DNA from: Pseudopithomyces maydicus
Lineage: Eukaryota > Ascomycota > Dothideomycetes > Pleosporales > Didymosphaeriaceae
NCBI GenBank assembly: GCA_026873275.1
Contig: JANTUC010000005.1
Coordinates: 2,666,001-2,730,000, forward strand
Direction of reading: 5' to 3'
DNA: 64,000 nucleotides
A model generated the notes under the pieces. The model was not told the DNA's origin. It saw nothing but the letters and a program-made list of their open reading frames with translations, and made no database searches. Made by a program: the position numbers and the translations under genes. Numbering within the stretch: the first letter of the stretch is position 1; each line of letters starts with the position of its first letter. Positions 1-10,169 of this stretch are shown piece by piece.

Positions 1-522
1 CATATTGCCGATATTCGACAATATCCGGGTAGAATCCCACGCACGCACGATACTCCACTGAGCACCCTCCAGATGAACTCGCTTATCGATTAGGCAACCT
101 TACCTGAACACGTTCTTCGACAGTCTCCAACAATAGAACGTGCATGCCGACGGTAGATTGGAACCTGCGTATTCTCATTATCCGCGATTCTGATTCCATG
201 GAACGGGGCCGGCCACGGCGTCGCGACTGGTCTTCTGCACGATGAGGTTGCTATCGGAGGGATACATTCGCGCTGACTGCATACGTAGGACTATTGTTTA
301 ATCTGGAGGAATCTCGGATCGCGTGGTCGGCAGTGTGTCGAGCGGAGAACCGGGTCCAAGGCGCTGGGCTGGGCGAGGCTGAGTAGACGAGGAGATGGCC
401 GCTGGGAGATCTATATGAGGGGCGGGACGATTGCGTAGATGGGGGCAGGTTGTACGTGCTTCGCTGTTCGAGCTTTATTCTTATCGCAGTGTATCGGATA
501 GTATCTGTCGTGCTACTTCAGA
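1..522. other. Gene-free left edge
   Basis: No coding frame of useful length and no RNA gene was found. The last 100 bases are the 5' flank of the secreted-protein gene that starts at 523. I see no clear TATA box. Confidence 0.5.
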
Positions 523-953
523 ATGAAGACGTCTACTGTCATTTCCCTCCTCCTTTCCATCTCAACGGCCTCGGCGCTCACTACCCGCTCTGATGTCGGT
601 GGCCCTTGCACAAGAGATAATAACTGTTACGGCGGTGCAAAGTGCTGCAACAAGATCTGCAAGCTTGGGGACTGCAGCCCGTTTGGCAACAATGCGGGGG
701 CGAAGTGCGCGTTAGACGCTAATTGTTACGGAGGTGCGATATGCTGCTTGGGAATCTGTACGCTGGGGAGTTGCAGGATGGACGGGACGTGTGATGCTGA
801 TAATGACTGCTACGGGTGGTGTCACAACAACGTAAGTCATGACGGCGAGAGCTCGTGAGCGGACAGTGCTGATTCGAGACGTAGCCGGGGATATGCTGTA
901 TCAAATTTGGGAAGGTGGAAGGAACGTGCAATTGTACGACGAAGAAATGCTGA
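523..953 (+). CDS. Small secreted protein of three cysteine-rich repeats (effector-like)
   Basis: Two exons, 523-831 and 885-953, split by a 53-base intron (GTAAGT donor, CAG-free GTAG acceptor), give 125 residues. Residues 1-18 form a hydrophobic signal peptide ending near ASA. The mature chain holds three tandem modules. Modules 1 and 2 follow C-x5-C-x4-CC-x3-C-x4-C with a CYGGA core. Module 3 starts the same way (CDADNDCYGW) and is completed only by exon 2, which supplies a CC pair and three more Cys. That agreement is why I trust the intron: reading straight through gives an unrelated tail. An even Cys count and small size fit a disulfide-locked apoplastic protein. I do not recognise a named family; similarity to animal WAP or colipase-like folds would be only by Cys pattern. 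Function unknown. Confidence 0.75.
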
Positions 954-1039
954 AAGGGGAAGAGGGAGAGCGGAAAGGTAAGGAGAATGGCTGGAGGAAG
1001 GAACTAAAATGCATTCACCTGGGAGAGATGTTAGCGTGT

Positions 1040-1085
1040 CTGGCATCTGGCATCTGGCATCTGGCATCTAGCATCTGGCACCTGG
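1040..1085. repeat. Heptamer tandem repeat (CTGGCAT)
   Basis: About six and a half copies of CTGGCAT; the fifth and sixth carry single changes. It lies just downstream of the secreted-protein stop codon, so probably in the 3' flank. Confidence 0.85.
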
Positions 1086-1275
1086 CTTCGTCTTTTTTTG
1101 GAAAGTGTGGTCTGTATATGTCGTCGGTACGAAAGCACTATGATGCCAAAATGGTTGTCGTCAAGTAACAGTCCCGGCCCCGACCCCGGCCCAACCACAT
1201 GCACGTGACGAGGCGGCCCCTGGGGCCGAGGGAAGGAGCAGGTTGCGCAAAGATGGCACACAGAACACAACGCTT

Positions 1276-1329
1276 GTGACGCCTGTGACGCCTGTGACGC
1301 CTGTGACGCCTGTGACGCCTGTGACGCCT
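1276..1329. repeat. Perfect 9-base tandem repeat (GTGACGCCT) x6
   Basis: Six uninterrupted copies of GTGACGCCT. The period is a multiple of three, so open frames run through it on both strands (for example a Gln-Ala-Ser run on minus). These frames look like artefacts of the repeat. Confidence 0.9.
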
Positions 1330-2129
1330 TGCAGTGGTGTGCAATGTGGTACTGTGCAGTCACCCGCGCGGCTGGTCTATTTGTACGCCAGGGTCGAGGC
1401 GGTGTTGCGTTGCGGATGGGTGTGAGGTTGGGTCTCGAAGATATGAGATGTCTGCCAGGGCCTCGCGACCGTAATTTCCGATTCGTTTGGAATTGCAGGC
1501 CGCGTGACGACACTCGCTCGTCCGCGCAACGAAGAAGCAGATGTAGGTTTTTCTGTTGAATTGCATGAACACCACACCAGTGATGGGTAGTGTGGTGGTG
1601 TGGGCAGGAGATGGGCAAGGCAAGGGCACGTGTGGGGCGCGCCTGCCACAAGCTCGCGCACCACTGGCGCTTGGCCAAGCTTGATGACGCTTGTTGGGCG
1701 CACCCAATCGCAATTCGTGTGGCTCCCGCGCGGCGTGTTTGCTTATCGAGCTATCGAAACGGGTGGTGGGCTCCCGTTTCATGCGCAACACCCATCGCGC
1801 TCATCAGAATCCTGCTTGCCATGGCAATCTCGAATTCACCCGCCCACGCTAGCCGTGGACCGGGGGTAGCAGCCGTCCAGACGCGCCTTTGCTCTGCTCG
1901 CGCCTGCCCTGCCAACCCTCCCTCGCTACAACAAAGACGACGGCTCACACTCACTTGCCGCTTCTTTGATTTCTCCCCGAGGTGTGCGCCTGCCTCTGCA
2001 CAATATAGTTGGGAGTTATACCATCTTTCGCTCCCTCAGTCCGCTCGTTACACGTTCCCATTCTTGGGCTGATTTATTTGCGCCCGCGAGCCTTTTGCTT
2101 CAATCCACCTCACTTCCTTTTCGCACGCC

Positions 2130-3658
2130 ATGCTGTCCATCTTGCTTGCCTCGGCCCTAGCAGCCTCGGTCAATGCTATCGACACCATTTCCGTCAAGGG
2201 CTCAAAGTTCTTCACCGAGAGTGGCGACCAATTCTTCGTCAAGGGTAGGCCTCCAGAAACCACACACCCTGGCCGACGACAGTACTGACAGGAGCTAGGC
2301 ATTGCATACCAACTTGTCCCCGACGATCCGCTCATTGACAACAAGCAATGCAAGTTCGACTCAGATCTCATGAAGACGATCGGCACCAACTCGATTCGTG
2401 TCTACCACGTTGATCCCTCCGCCGACCACGATGCCTGCATGAAGACCTTTGCCGATGCCGGCATCTACATCTGGTTGGATCTGGACACCTTCGACACCCA
2501 GATCGAGCAGACGCACCCTCAATGGAATGAGACACAGCGCGACCGCTTCGCTGCCGTCATGGACACGTTCCACAAGTACGACAACCTGGCAGGTTTCTTC
2601 GTCGGAAACGAGGTCTTGACCACTGGTATGTAACCTGTGTCGCTGCATGTCATACTGTGCTGACCATCTCCTAGAAAATGGTTCTGTTGCCGCTCCTTAC
2701 GTCAAAGCCGCTGCTCGTGATATGAAGGCGTACCGTGACTCGAAGAAATACCGCAACATCCCGATTGGGTACTCTGCTGCCGACATTGCCCAGCTTCGTC
2801 CCATGCTGCAGAACTATCTTGCGTGCGGTAGCAACACTTCTGAAGCGCTCGACTTTTACTCGCTCAATGCTTATTCGTGGTGTGGAGACTCTAGCTTCAA
2901 GCAGTCTGGTAAGATTGCACTTCAGCACGTTCTAGAGGAGTAATATGGCTAATTACGCTCAGGTTACGTTGACCTGATCAAGAACGTCACCGACGTGAAC
3001 TACAACATTCCCATCTTCTTTTCCGAGACGGGCTGCATTAAGCCCCGCCCTCGCGACTGGGCCGACCAAGAGGCCATCTTCGGTGATGAAATGATTGAGA
3101 ACTGGAGCGGTTCTATAGTATACGAGTGGATCATGGAGGCTAACGAGTACGGTATCGTCAGCTACGGCCCCAAGGTTGATCCTGCTTCTCCTGGTGAGTC
3201 AATCGAATGCACGCTGCACACTGGCGCGCAGTAAGCTGACAAAGTGCTATATAGGAGCTCCTCCTGATGGCTACCCACGCTCTGGTAAGCCCACGCCTCT
3301 CGATGAGTTCACCGCTCTCGGCAACAAATGGAAGACTCTCAACCCTACCGGTATCAAGGCAGCAAACTACAAGCCCACTCTGACACCACCGCCTTGCCCC
3401 GCATTTACCGAGGACGTTTGGGCTGTCGATGCGAAGTCGAGCCTACCTACGTTGGGTCAGACGTACCGAGCTGCTCAGGCGTCGGCGAGCACCACCGCAA
3501 GCGGAGGCACCGCCAAGCCTACCAGCCAGCAGGGCGGCGAGAGCGAGAGTAACTCTCCTAGCGGCAAGGGAGCGGCGCCTGCGGTCTCTGCCCAGTCGAC
3601 TCAGACCCTGGGTCTGGGGCTTTTCGCCGTGTTTGTTGGATTCTGCATCTGGATGTAA
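2130..3658 (+). CDS. GPI-anchored 1,3-beta-glucanosyltransferase (GH72, Gel/Gas family)
   Basis: Exons 2130-2244, 2299-2625, 2675-2908, 2963-3193 and 3255-3658 give 436 residues; all junctions keep phase. GH72 enzymes cut and re-join beta-1,3-glucan chains at the plasma membrane/cell wall. Residues 1-16 are a signal peptide. The family acid/base Glu is in GNEVLTT (about residue 143) and the nucleophile Glu in FFSETGC (about 247). The catalytic domain is followed by a Ser/Thr/Gly-rich stretch and a hydrophobic tail typical of a GPI signal. No C-terminal CBM43 module is present, so it is of the Gel1-like short type. A perfect GTAAGT donor at 3655 could splice to 3723, replacing the last Met by a short Ile/Gly/Lys tail ending at 3744; I cannot decide between the two ends. 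Confidence 0.93.
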
Positions 3659-3744
3659 GTCCGGACAAGCACGTATCTTCTGTGCTACCACAGGCTGGCT
3701 GGCGCACTATCTCTGATCTTAGCATCATCGGAGGCGGCAAGTGA

Positions 3745-4373
3745 ACACGTTATGAAGATGAGACGAATGTCGAAGGCATGCATGGGTTTGTTGGTACATA
3801 TACCCCAGTTTTCTCGATTCGGCGCATATCTCCAATTCATGGAGGTGATCTGAATGTACAGATAGGATTTTGTTCATGATACTTTGTAATGAATGATAGA
3901 AGAACAGAAGTGAGAAAATAGACATACATTTCGAGCTGGTACGTTGGCATGCTTGGGTTGCTCCTCGACGTTACTGTAGTCACTATACGAACTGGTCATA
4001 CGAGGCAAGGACTAAACTAAGTTTTTTGATAACAGATGCCTGTATTCTACCGCCCACTGTCAATAGTACCCAAGTGGGGTAAGGCATGCTTATTGAGCAT
4101 TGAGCACATTCAGCCCCCTCAGAGTCGCGTGGGTCAAGATCCTGAGCTCCAGTTACCTAGGTGATTAGGTATGTATCTCTCTAGGTGCGCAGCTGGGCAC
4201 CTGGGCACGCGCGTGATCACGTGACGCTTATCGATAGGAAATCTACCAAGAAATCCAGCCTCGGCGGCGCTCGTCCACGCCATCACATCACACGACTCTC
4301 GACAAAAAGTCTCACAGGTTGGATCTGTACTACAGTCAATCCATCTGCAATTGGATGCGTCATACAATAGTCC
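3745..4373. other. Intergenic region; promoter of the F-box gene
   Basis: No gene. It holds the 3' flank of the GH72 gene and the promoter of the F-box gene, including the palindrome listed at 4217-4224. Confidence 0.5.
4217..4224. promoter_or_regulatory. TCACGTGA palindrome (E-box / CACGTG class)
   Basis: A perfect 8-base palindrome with a CACGTG core, the site class bound by bHLH factors, about 150 bases before the first ATG of the F-box gene. Function here is inferred from the motif only. Confidence 0.4.
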
Positions 4374-6103
4374 ATGCCAGACTATCGTGCTCAACAAATA
4401 AAGAAGCGCAAAACTCGCCACTTCCGTCCTATCTTCAGCCAATCGCGGACCCCACCCATGTCCGACATGGCACAGTCAGGCCTTCTTGCCCTGGTCGACG
4501 AGCTTCTGCTTTCCATCATCGACCAGATAGACTCACGCGATGCTCTCTGCAACCTTGCATCGACATGCCGTCGCTTCCAGGGCCTTACCGAGCCGTACAT
4601 CTGGCGGTCGCTCCTCGTGACACATGGCGACCGTGCTAAAAGCATCGCTGCTGCGCTCGACCTGCGCGAAGCGAGGTCCGACTACGTGCAAGAGCTAGCA
4701 GTGCGTTATCCCGATAATGACCGGGAGGGCATTCAAGAGTTGAATCACTTCATTGTTCTGATGCAGAAGTTGAAACATCTCACGATTGAGTCGCCTTGTC
4801 CAAACAACGTCGAGTGGAATGACGCAAAGGAGTTCGACGGCTGGACCAAGATTGACTACGCGACGCTGTTGGAGGCGAGTGTTTATCCGAGGAATGGAAT
4901 AGAGCCTACGTTGTCCATGCTGCAATCTCTTACGCTCCACGGACATGGTCCGGGCGAGAGGAAGTTCACATTCGGACGTTGCGCGGTTGTGTTTCTGCAC
5001 CCTACGATCAAGCGCTTGACAATTTCCTGCACCAACTTCGATGCCAAAATCACCCATGGTGAGATCACGGAGAAGCAGAGGCGCTCTACACCACTCAAGT
5101 CTCTAACCTTGATCGAATGCAACGTGAATGTCAACTTCCTCGACGTGGTACTCAGCTTGCCGAAAGCGCTCAAAGAACTCGATATCGGTGAGCGTCTCCA
5201 CGTCTTCCCAGGTTGCTTACCAAATACCGACAACACCACGCGCACGTCGCAGCCAACTTTCCTCACAGCACTCATGCGCCAGGCCGACTCGCTGGAGCAC
5301 CTCTCTCACATCGCTGGCGCAACGCACTACCTTCCCTCCAAATACCCCAGTCTCGAATCCTCGTCTCCACTCCTCCGGAACCTGACTTCCCTCCGCACCC
5401 TTAGTCTCGGTATCGAGACCATGCTCCTCACCCACATCCAGCAAGACGACTACCCGCCCTCCCTCCAATCCCTCAAGATAATGGACGTCTCCTGGGCCAA
5501 CAACGCCGTCGGCCGCGTCTCCGAGGAAACCATCAAGCACCCCAACAAAGTCCTCCGCCACTGCACCCAAGTCATAAAAGGCATGACCCGCCCCGTCGAC
5601 GTATCCATCCTCTTCAGCAACGATACCCCAGAGACAATCCTCTCCACCATCCCCACCGCCAACATCGCAGCCGTCCTCCAATCCATCCTCGACGGCCCCA
5701 TCCGCGCCCCGCTCTACACCTTCGCCTCCCTCCAGGAGTCCTCCTCCCGTCGTCTGACCCTCCTCACGCAGAAGTTCGCCTGCGGGAAGCCCTACATCCC
5801 GCCGTACATGTATGGCGAGGAGGTCCCGCACGAGAAGCAGTTCTACGACTCGGGCGACCACTGGCGCATCTGCGGGGTGAATTTCCGCGTCATGGACGAC
5901 GAGCTGTTCAAGGATGAGGTGCGGAAGAGGCCGAAGCTGGTGTGTGGGAGTTGTAGGGCCAAGGTCGGGAGGTGGCAGTGCTACAATGCGGGGGATGGGG
6001 GGAGTGCTTGCATTGCGAGAAGGAGAGGGTGGTGGAGGGGAAGACGGAGCCGTGTGCGTATGATATGGATATTGTGTGGGATGATGAGAGGTGGTTTGAA
6101 TGA
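4374..6103 (+). CDS. F-box protein with C-terminal zinc-binding pairs (frameshifted)
   Basis: An F-box lies near the N-terminus (LLALVDELLLSIIDQIDSRD, followed by the typical STCRRFQGL). F-box proteins choose substrates for SCF ubiquitin ligases; the long middle is Leu-rich but has no clear LRR repeats. The ATG at 4458, just before the F-box, is an alternative start; the 28 extra residues from 4374 are basic. The open frame runs to 6179 but turns to Arg/Trp-rich nonsense after a run of six G at 5997-6002. One frame over, the sequence reads ECLHCEKE and then an acidic end (DIVWDDERWFE) with a stop at 6101-6103. With CGSC just upstream this makes a CxxC...CxxC pair. I therefore take 6103 as the true end and the G run as a one-base under-call or a recent frameshift. 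Confidence 0.75.
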
Positions 6104-7634
6104 GGGCGTGGGGATTGGAAGGTGGGAAAATCGATGGATCGATCATGGGCTTGCTTGGGTGATGGATGGGCATGGGTAGGATGGTAAAATGGATGGATGC
6201 ATAATGGCTTTGATGGAGTGGAGGATACACATGCGAAATATGGCAACATGGTGGACGATTCAATGGCCTGTTTGAGCGACGGTTGTTCATGGGAGCGATG
6301 GTAAAACGGATGGATGCATTACGGCCAATCTGGAACGATTTTCAGTCCGCGCACTCGGTTTTGCTCATGGGAAAGATGTGCATGGGTTGGACGGCAGAAT
6401 GGTGGACGTATCATGGTCTTGATCAAGTGGAGAACAGAACAGGCTTGAGAAGAACGGGAAAATTGACGAAGGGTATTATGGGCGATCGCGGGCAATCCGG
6501 ACTTTTCTCATACCCATATCTTTTCCTTTCGAGTCTCACGCGAGATGCGGCGTAGACTATGCCAGTTGGCTAGTAACACTCCGTGAGTATGTAGCGGGAA
6601 TGCAATGCATGCGCTGTCGTGGCTACGGAAATTCCACCTTTCAATGCCTGGTATATTGTTCCGGTGTACGTTTCTCTAGTGAATCTGTCGTGTTTCATTT
6701 GCGAGGTAACTGTCGATGGAGTGATCTGGTGAGGTCTTCATGACGATAATGAGTAGACAGACCTCTATCTGAAAAGTCCATTAGCAGCGCTATTCCACCC
6801 TCTACCACTAATCTACTCGGTTGTGTTTTTGGTCGTTGTTATAGAACTTCCTGTCATGTTGTGCGTATTCAATCATTCAGTCATTGCTGCGAGGACTTGG
6901 ACAGATCGTGCTGATACCAGCCAGTGGCAGATTAGACTATGTAACATACAAAAAAGTAATATTATAGACAAATATAAGTAATTGATGTTGTTTTGCATAC
7001 TGTTCTGGTTCTTCTGCCCAATTAATAACTTCTTCGTTGAATTTAATTTGCTATTGTTGTTGGTATGCTCTGATTCGGTCCTCGCGACGTTAATGAATAG
7101 ACTGACTCGCCACCTCATATTCATTTCGGGGGTGCCTATTGATTGCGCAGATGTTACGCGTATATATCGAGACGTGATAGGTCGTAAGATGTACATAGTA
7201 ATCTGGTCCACAACTAACATCCTTACCCCCGGCGACATATGATTTTCTGCTGTGCGATCCTGTAGTCGAAACATTTACCTCGCAAAGCTTAGTCTCGTAC
7301 TGCGGACGTTTTTACTGGTTGTTAATTTAGCGAGATTTTAACCCCCTGGGGCGTGGTGTCGCCCGTGCATCACATCAATCAAACAGACACCACAACGCAG
7401 TGTACTATATCCACATAGTCTGAACTCGGGATTCTTCTGCCCGTGTTATTGAGACATTTATCTGGTTTAGTCGTAGGAGGATCCGGGCGTACTTTAAGCG
7501 AGTGAGATTTGGTTTAAAGAGCGGGGAACGTCTCGCACGACACTACCCAGGCACTCTACAGACTCACCACAATTAATTCCGGTGGTACCGACTGTATCCG
7601 AAACTTCAAGGACGATATATCAGCACAGTGTTCG
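6104..7634. other. Intergenic region with a decayed direct repeat
   Basis: No gene supported. A 22-base unit at 6181-6202 recurs with one change at 6298-6319, and the DNA around both copies is loosely similar, so part of the F-box 3' flank is duplicated. From 6900 to 7100 the DNA is AT-rich; the 133-codon minus frame there has no protein-like features. Confidence 0.45.
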
Positions 7635-9304
7635 ATGACCTTTCTCGTCTCTTTTGCAGTGGGGCTCGCAGCCGTATACGTGCTACTCCATGTATACCTG
7701 CGAGCAACACAAGACCGGCGCGAACCCCCTGCAGTCGACACCACCATCCCCTTCATCACCCCCGCGATCGGCCTTTCCAAGAATACATACGTAAAAGATC
7801 TAGGGCATGCACACCGCCAACGCCTCTGGTAGCGCTGCTAACCATCCCCAGAAAGAGATTCAAGAACAAACCCATCGTCACACTGCGACTACCAGGCCAG
7901 AGGATCTATGTCGTCAACGACCTACAGCTGATCGGCGCCATCCAGCGGCAGTACAAGAACCTCAGCTTTCAGATCGTGGAAGATGGCATGGCGAGACTAA
8001 TTCTGAGCATCAGTCCGGAGACTCAAGCCATGGTGGAGCGGGAGGCCGAGGAGTGGCGTTCAACTTCGGGGAATGCGCTGAGCCCGGGACATGTGCAGTT
8101 TAAGGCTATGGCGCCGGGGCCGCTGCTCGATAATATGAATCAGGTGATGCTGCGGTCGTTGGAACGGGGTATGGAGAGCTGGATTCCTGAGGGGTCGAGT
8201 TCCCTGAAGACAAAGCTGTTCGAGTGGGTGAAAGATGCCGTCATGATACCGACGACGGACGGGGTGTACGGGCCGGATAATCCATACCGCGACAGCGCGG
8301 TTCGTAAGGCTTATTGGTGGGTTTCTTATGCATGGTGTGAGGTACCTTGACTGATGATGTTTAGGACTTTCTCTGACGGATTACCCACCATGACGAAGGG
8401 AGGGCGGTGGTTCGCAAAGGCGGCCGTTGCAGCGCAAGTCTCATTGGGCAAGACGTTTGAAAACTACTTCAAGAATGGGAGCCACGAGAAGTTTGTTGGA
8501 TTGGGCAGGTCCATCTACGAATACTACACCGAGCGCAAATTCCCGCTGGAGGAATTCTCTCAGATGGTGGGTGGAACGGGTATCGCCGTGTTGGGAAACA
8601 CTCTACCCACAGCTTTCTGGTGGGTGCTGCGCCTGTACTCGGATCCAAAGGTGTACTCGGCATGCAGAGAAGAAGTCCTCGCGCAAGTCGTGCGCACCAC
8701 AGACCAAGATGGCACCGAGGTGCGGACTCTCGACGTGACCGCACTCAAGACGTCGTGCCCGCTGCTTAACTCAGCTTTCAAGGAGGTCCTTCGTCGAGAA
8801 GCCATAGGGTCTAACATCCGCGGCATCAGCGAAGATCACATGTTGGACGGCAAATACCTCCTCCGCAAAGGCGGACTCATCTTCTTCCCACTGGCATCCC
8901 AGCACTTCGACTACGATCGCTGGGGCGCCGACGCAGAGGAGTACTGCTTCGACCGGTTTGCAGACAAGACGCGTCCGCGCGTGGCCAACAACGCTTTCCG
9001 GACGTTTGGCGGTGGAACGACGCTTTGTCCTGGTCGGCACTTCGTCACGACAGAATTACTTGCGTTCGCAGCGATGCTTTTGCTGCGATTCGAGGTCCTG
9101 CCGACGAGTGGAAAATGGGTCATTCCTACATCGCTCAATGCGGATATGGTCACTTCTATGCCGCCGCCAGACAACGACGTCGACGTTGAGATACGGAAGC
9201 GGGCGGACGACAAGGGCGTGAAGTGGGTGTGGAAGCTGAGCGAAAGCACGCACGCGGTCATGGGAGCTGACCAGGATGAGCACGGCAACGATAAAAAAGC
9301 TTGA
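7635..9304 (+). CDS. Cytochrome P450, microsomal, CYP7/8-like fungal type
   Basis: Exons 7635-7804, 7852-8316 and 8365-9304 give 524 residues, normal for the family. An N-terminal membrane anchor (about residues 4-22) is followed by the P450 fold: RLPGQRIYVVN near the N-terminus, the ExxR of helix K (KEVLRREA), and the haem-binding loop FGGGTTLCPGRHF with the Cys ligand at about residue 433. In helix I the usual acid-Thr pair is replaced by GNTLPTAFW, as in fungal relatives of CYP7/CYP8, so oxygen activation may differ from ordinary monooxygenases. Intron 1 needs a GC donor (GG|GCATGC at 7805) with branch site CTAAC and CAG acceptor; no GT donor gives an open frame. Substrate unknown; no biosynthetic gene cluster core enzyme is nearby. 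Confidence 0.88.
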
Positions 9305-10169
9305 TTCAATTCTTTTCACATGTTAGACAAAGCTTGATTAGATAGATAGATAGACCATCTATTGAATCTTTAGTCGCAACGTTCGACGAGTTAGGTGTGA
9401 TCGGCGTAACTCGGCATCTTGCCAGAGGAAGCTAATTCGATTCAGCAGCGGTCCATGCCACGCGAGTACCGAGCCCTGGCCTTCACCACGTTGTTGCTGC
9501 TCACCGTTTCATGATCCCCGTTGTAGGTGGTGCGATTTTACTTTCCGATCAATTTGCCGACCAGTCCAGACCGTTTCCGTATTTCACGCGGGGGTGTGCA
9601 CCTTTTCGTACCTTCATGACGTAGTTGTATATTCAACCTTCCTCAGACCTTGTCTGCAGCATTGCTTCTCCCGTCGTGTATACTGCAGAAAGGTAACTAA
9701 TAGTACAGCTAGACACTGGCTATCGTGTCAATAAAAAGTAGAAAAATGGCAGAAGCCTCGCAGCACAAACACAACTCAAATCGCCCAAGTAACTAAGTAT
9801 TCTAAGCACATTTTTATTTATTCTTGATCTGCCGTTGCGGAGAATAGCAACGCTACATGAGTGGGTCGTACTTTATCCCTGCTCACCACCCACCCCTGCC
9901 TACGACGTGCACCGGCCATCACAGTGACGCACCAAAACAAGCATTGTATCAATTATCTCGGTGAGCTTTGCGATCGTGAACTCGTCCCGGACCAGTAGGA
10001 TGCAGCAGGGCTTGAGGACGCGTACTAGCTGCATCGCAACACTACCGCGACACAACATGACAAATGGTTAAGCGACGATTGACCCCAGTACGGGGCGCAA
10101 TATACATACCGCACGCGTCCCTGGGGGCTGCGATGGTTACTAGATCGTTTAGTTGCGAGTAGAGTAGAC
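9305..10169. other. Intergenic region
   Basis: No coding frame with protein-like content on either strand. It separates the P450 from the molybdoenzyme and presumably holds the terminator of one and the promoter of the other. Confidence 0.5.

Larger units (their letters stand above)
954..2129. other. Intergenic region with two short tandem repeats
   Basis: No supported gene. Reading frames here on both strands are produced by the simple repeats at 1040-1085 and 1276-1329. Pyrimidine-rich DNA from about 1900 to 2129 is the likely promoter and 5' UTR of the GH72 gene. Confidence 0.5.

Noticed and set aside
1276..1329. Possible CRISPR-like array
   Set aside because: Direct head-to-tail 9-base repeats with no spacers, in a eukaryotic sequence.
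1031..1678. 215-codon minus-strand frame with Gln-Ala-Ser repeats
   Set aside because: The repeat part is the 9-base tandem array read in frame; no start context, domain or splice support.
5217..6290. 357-codon minus frame opposite the F-box gene
   Set aside because: Composition-driven antisense shadow; Asp/Glu/Val/Gly-rich, while the plus frame has the F-box.
6873..7274. 133-codon minus frame in AT-rich DNA
   Set aside because: Asn/Ile/Leu-rich by composition, no family features.
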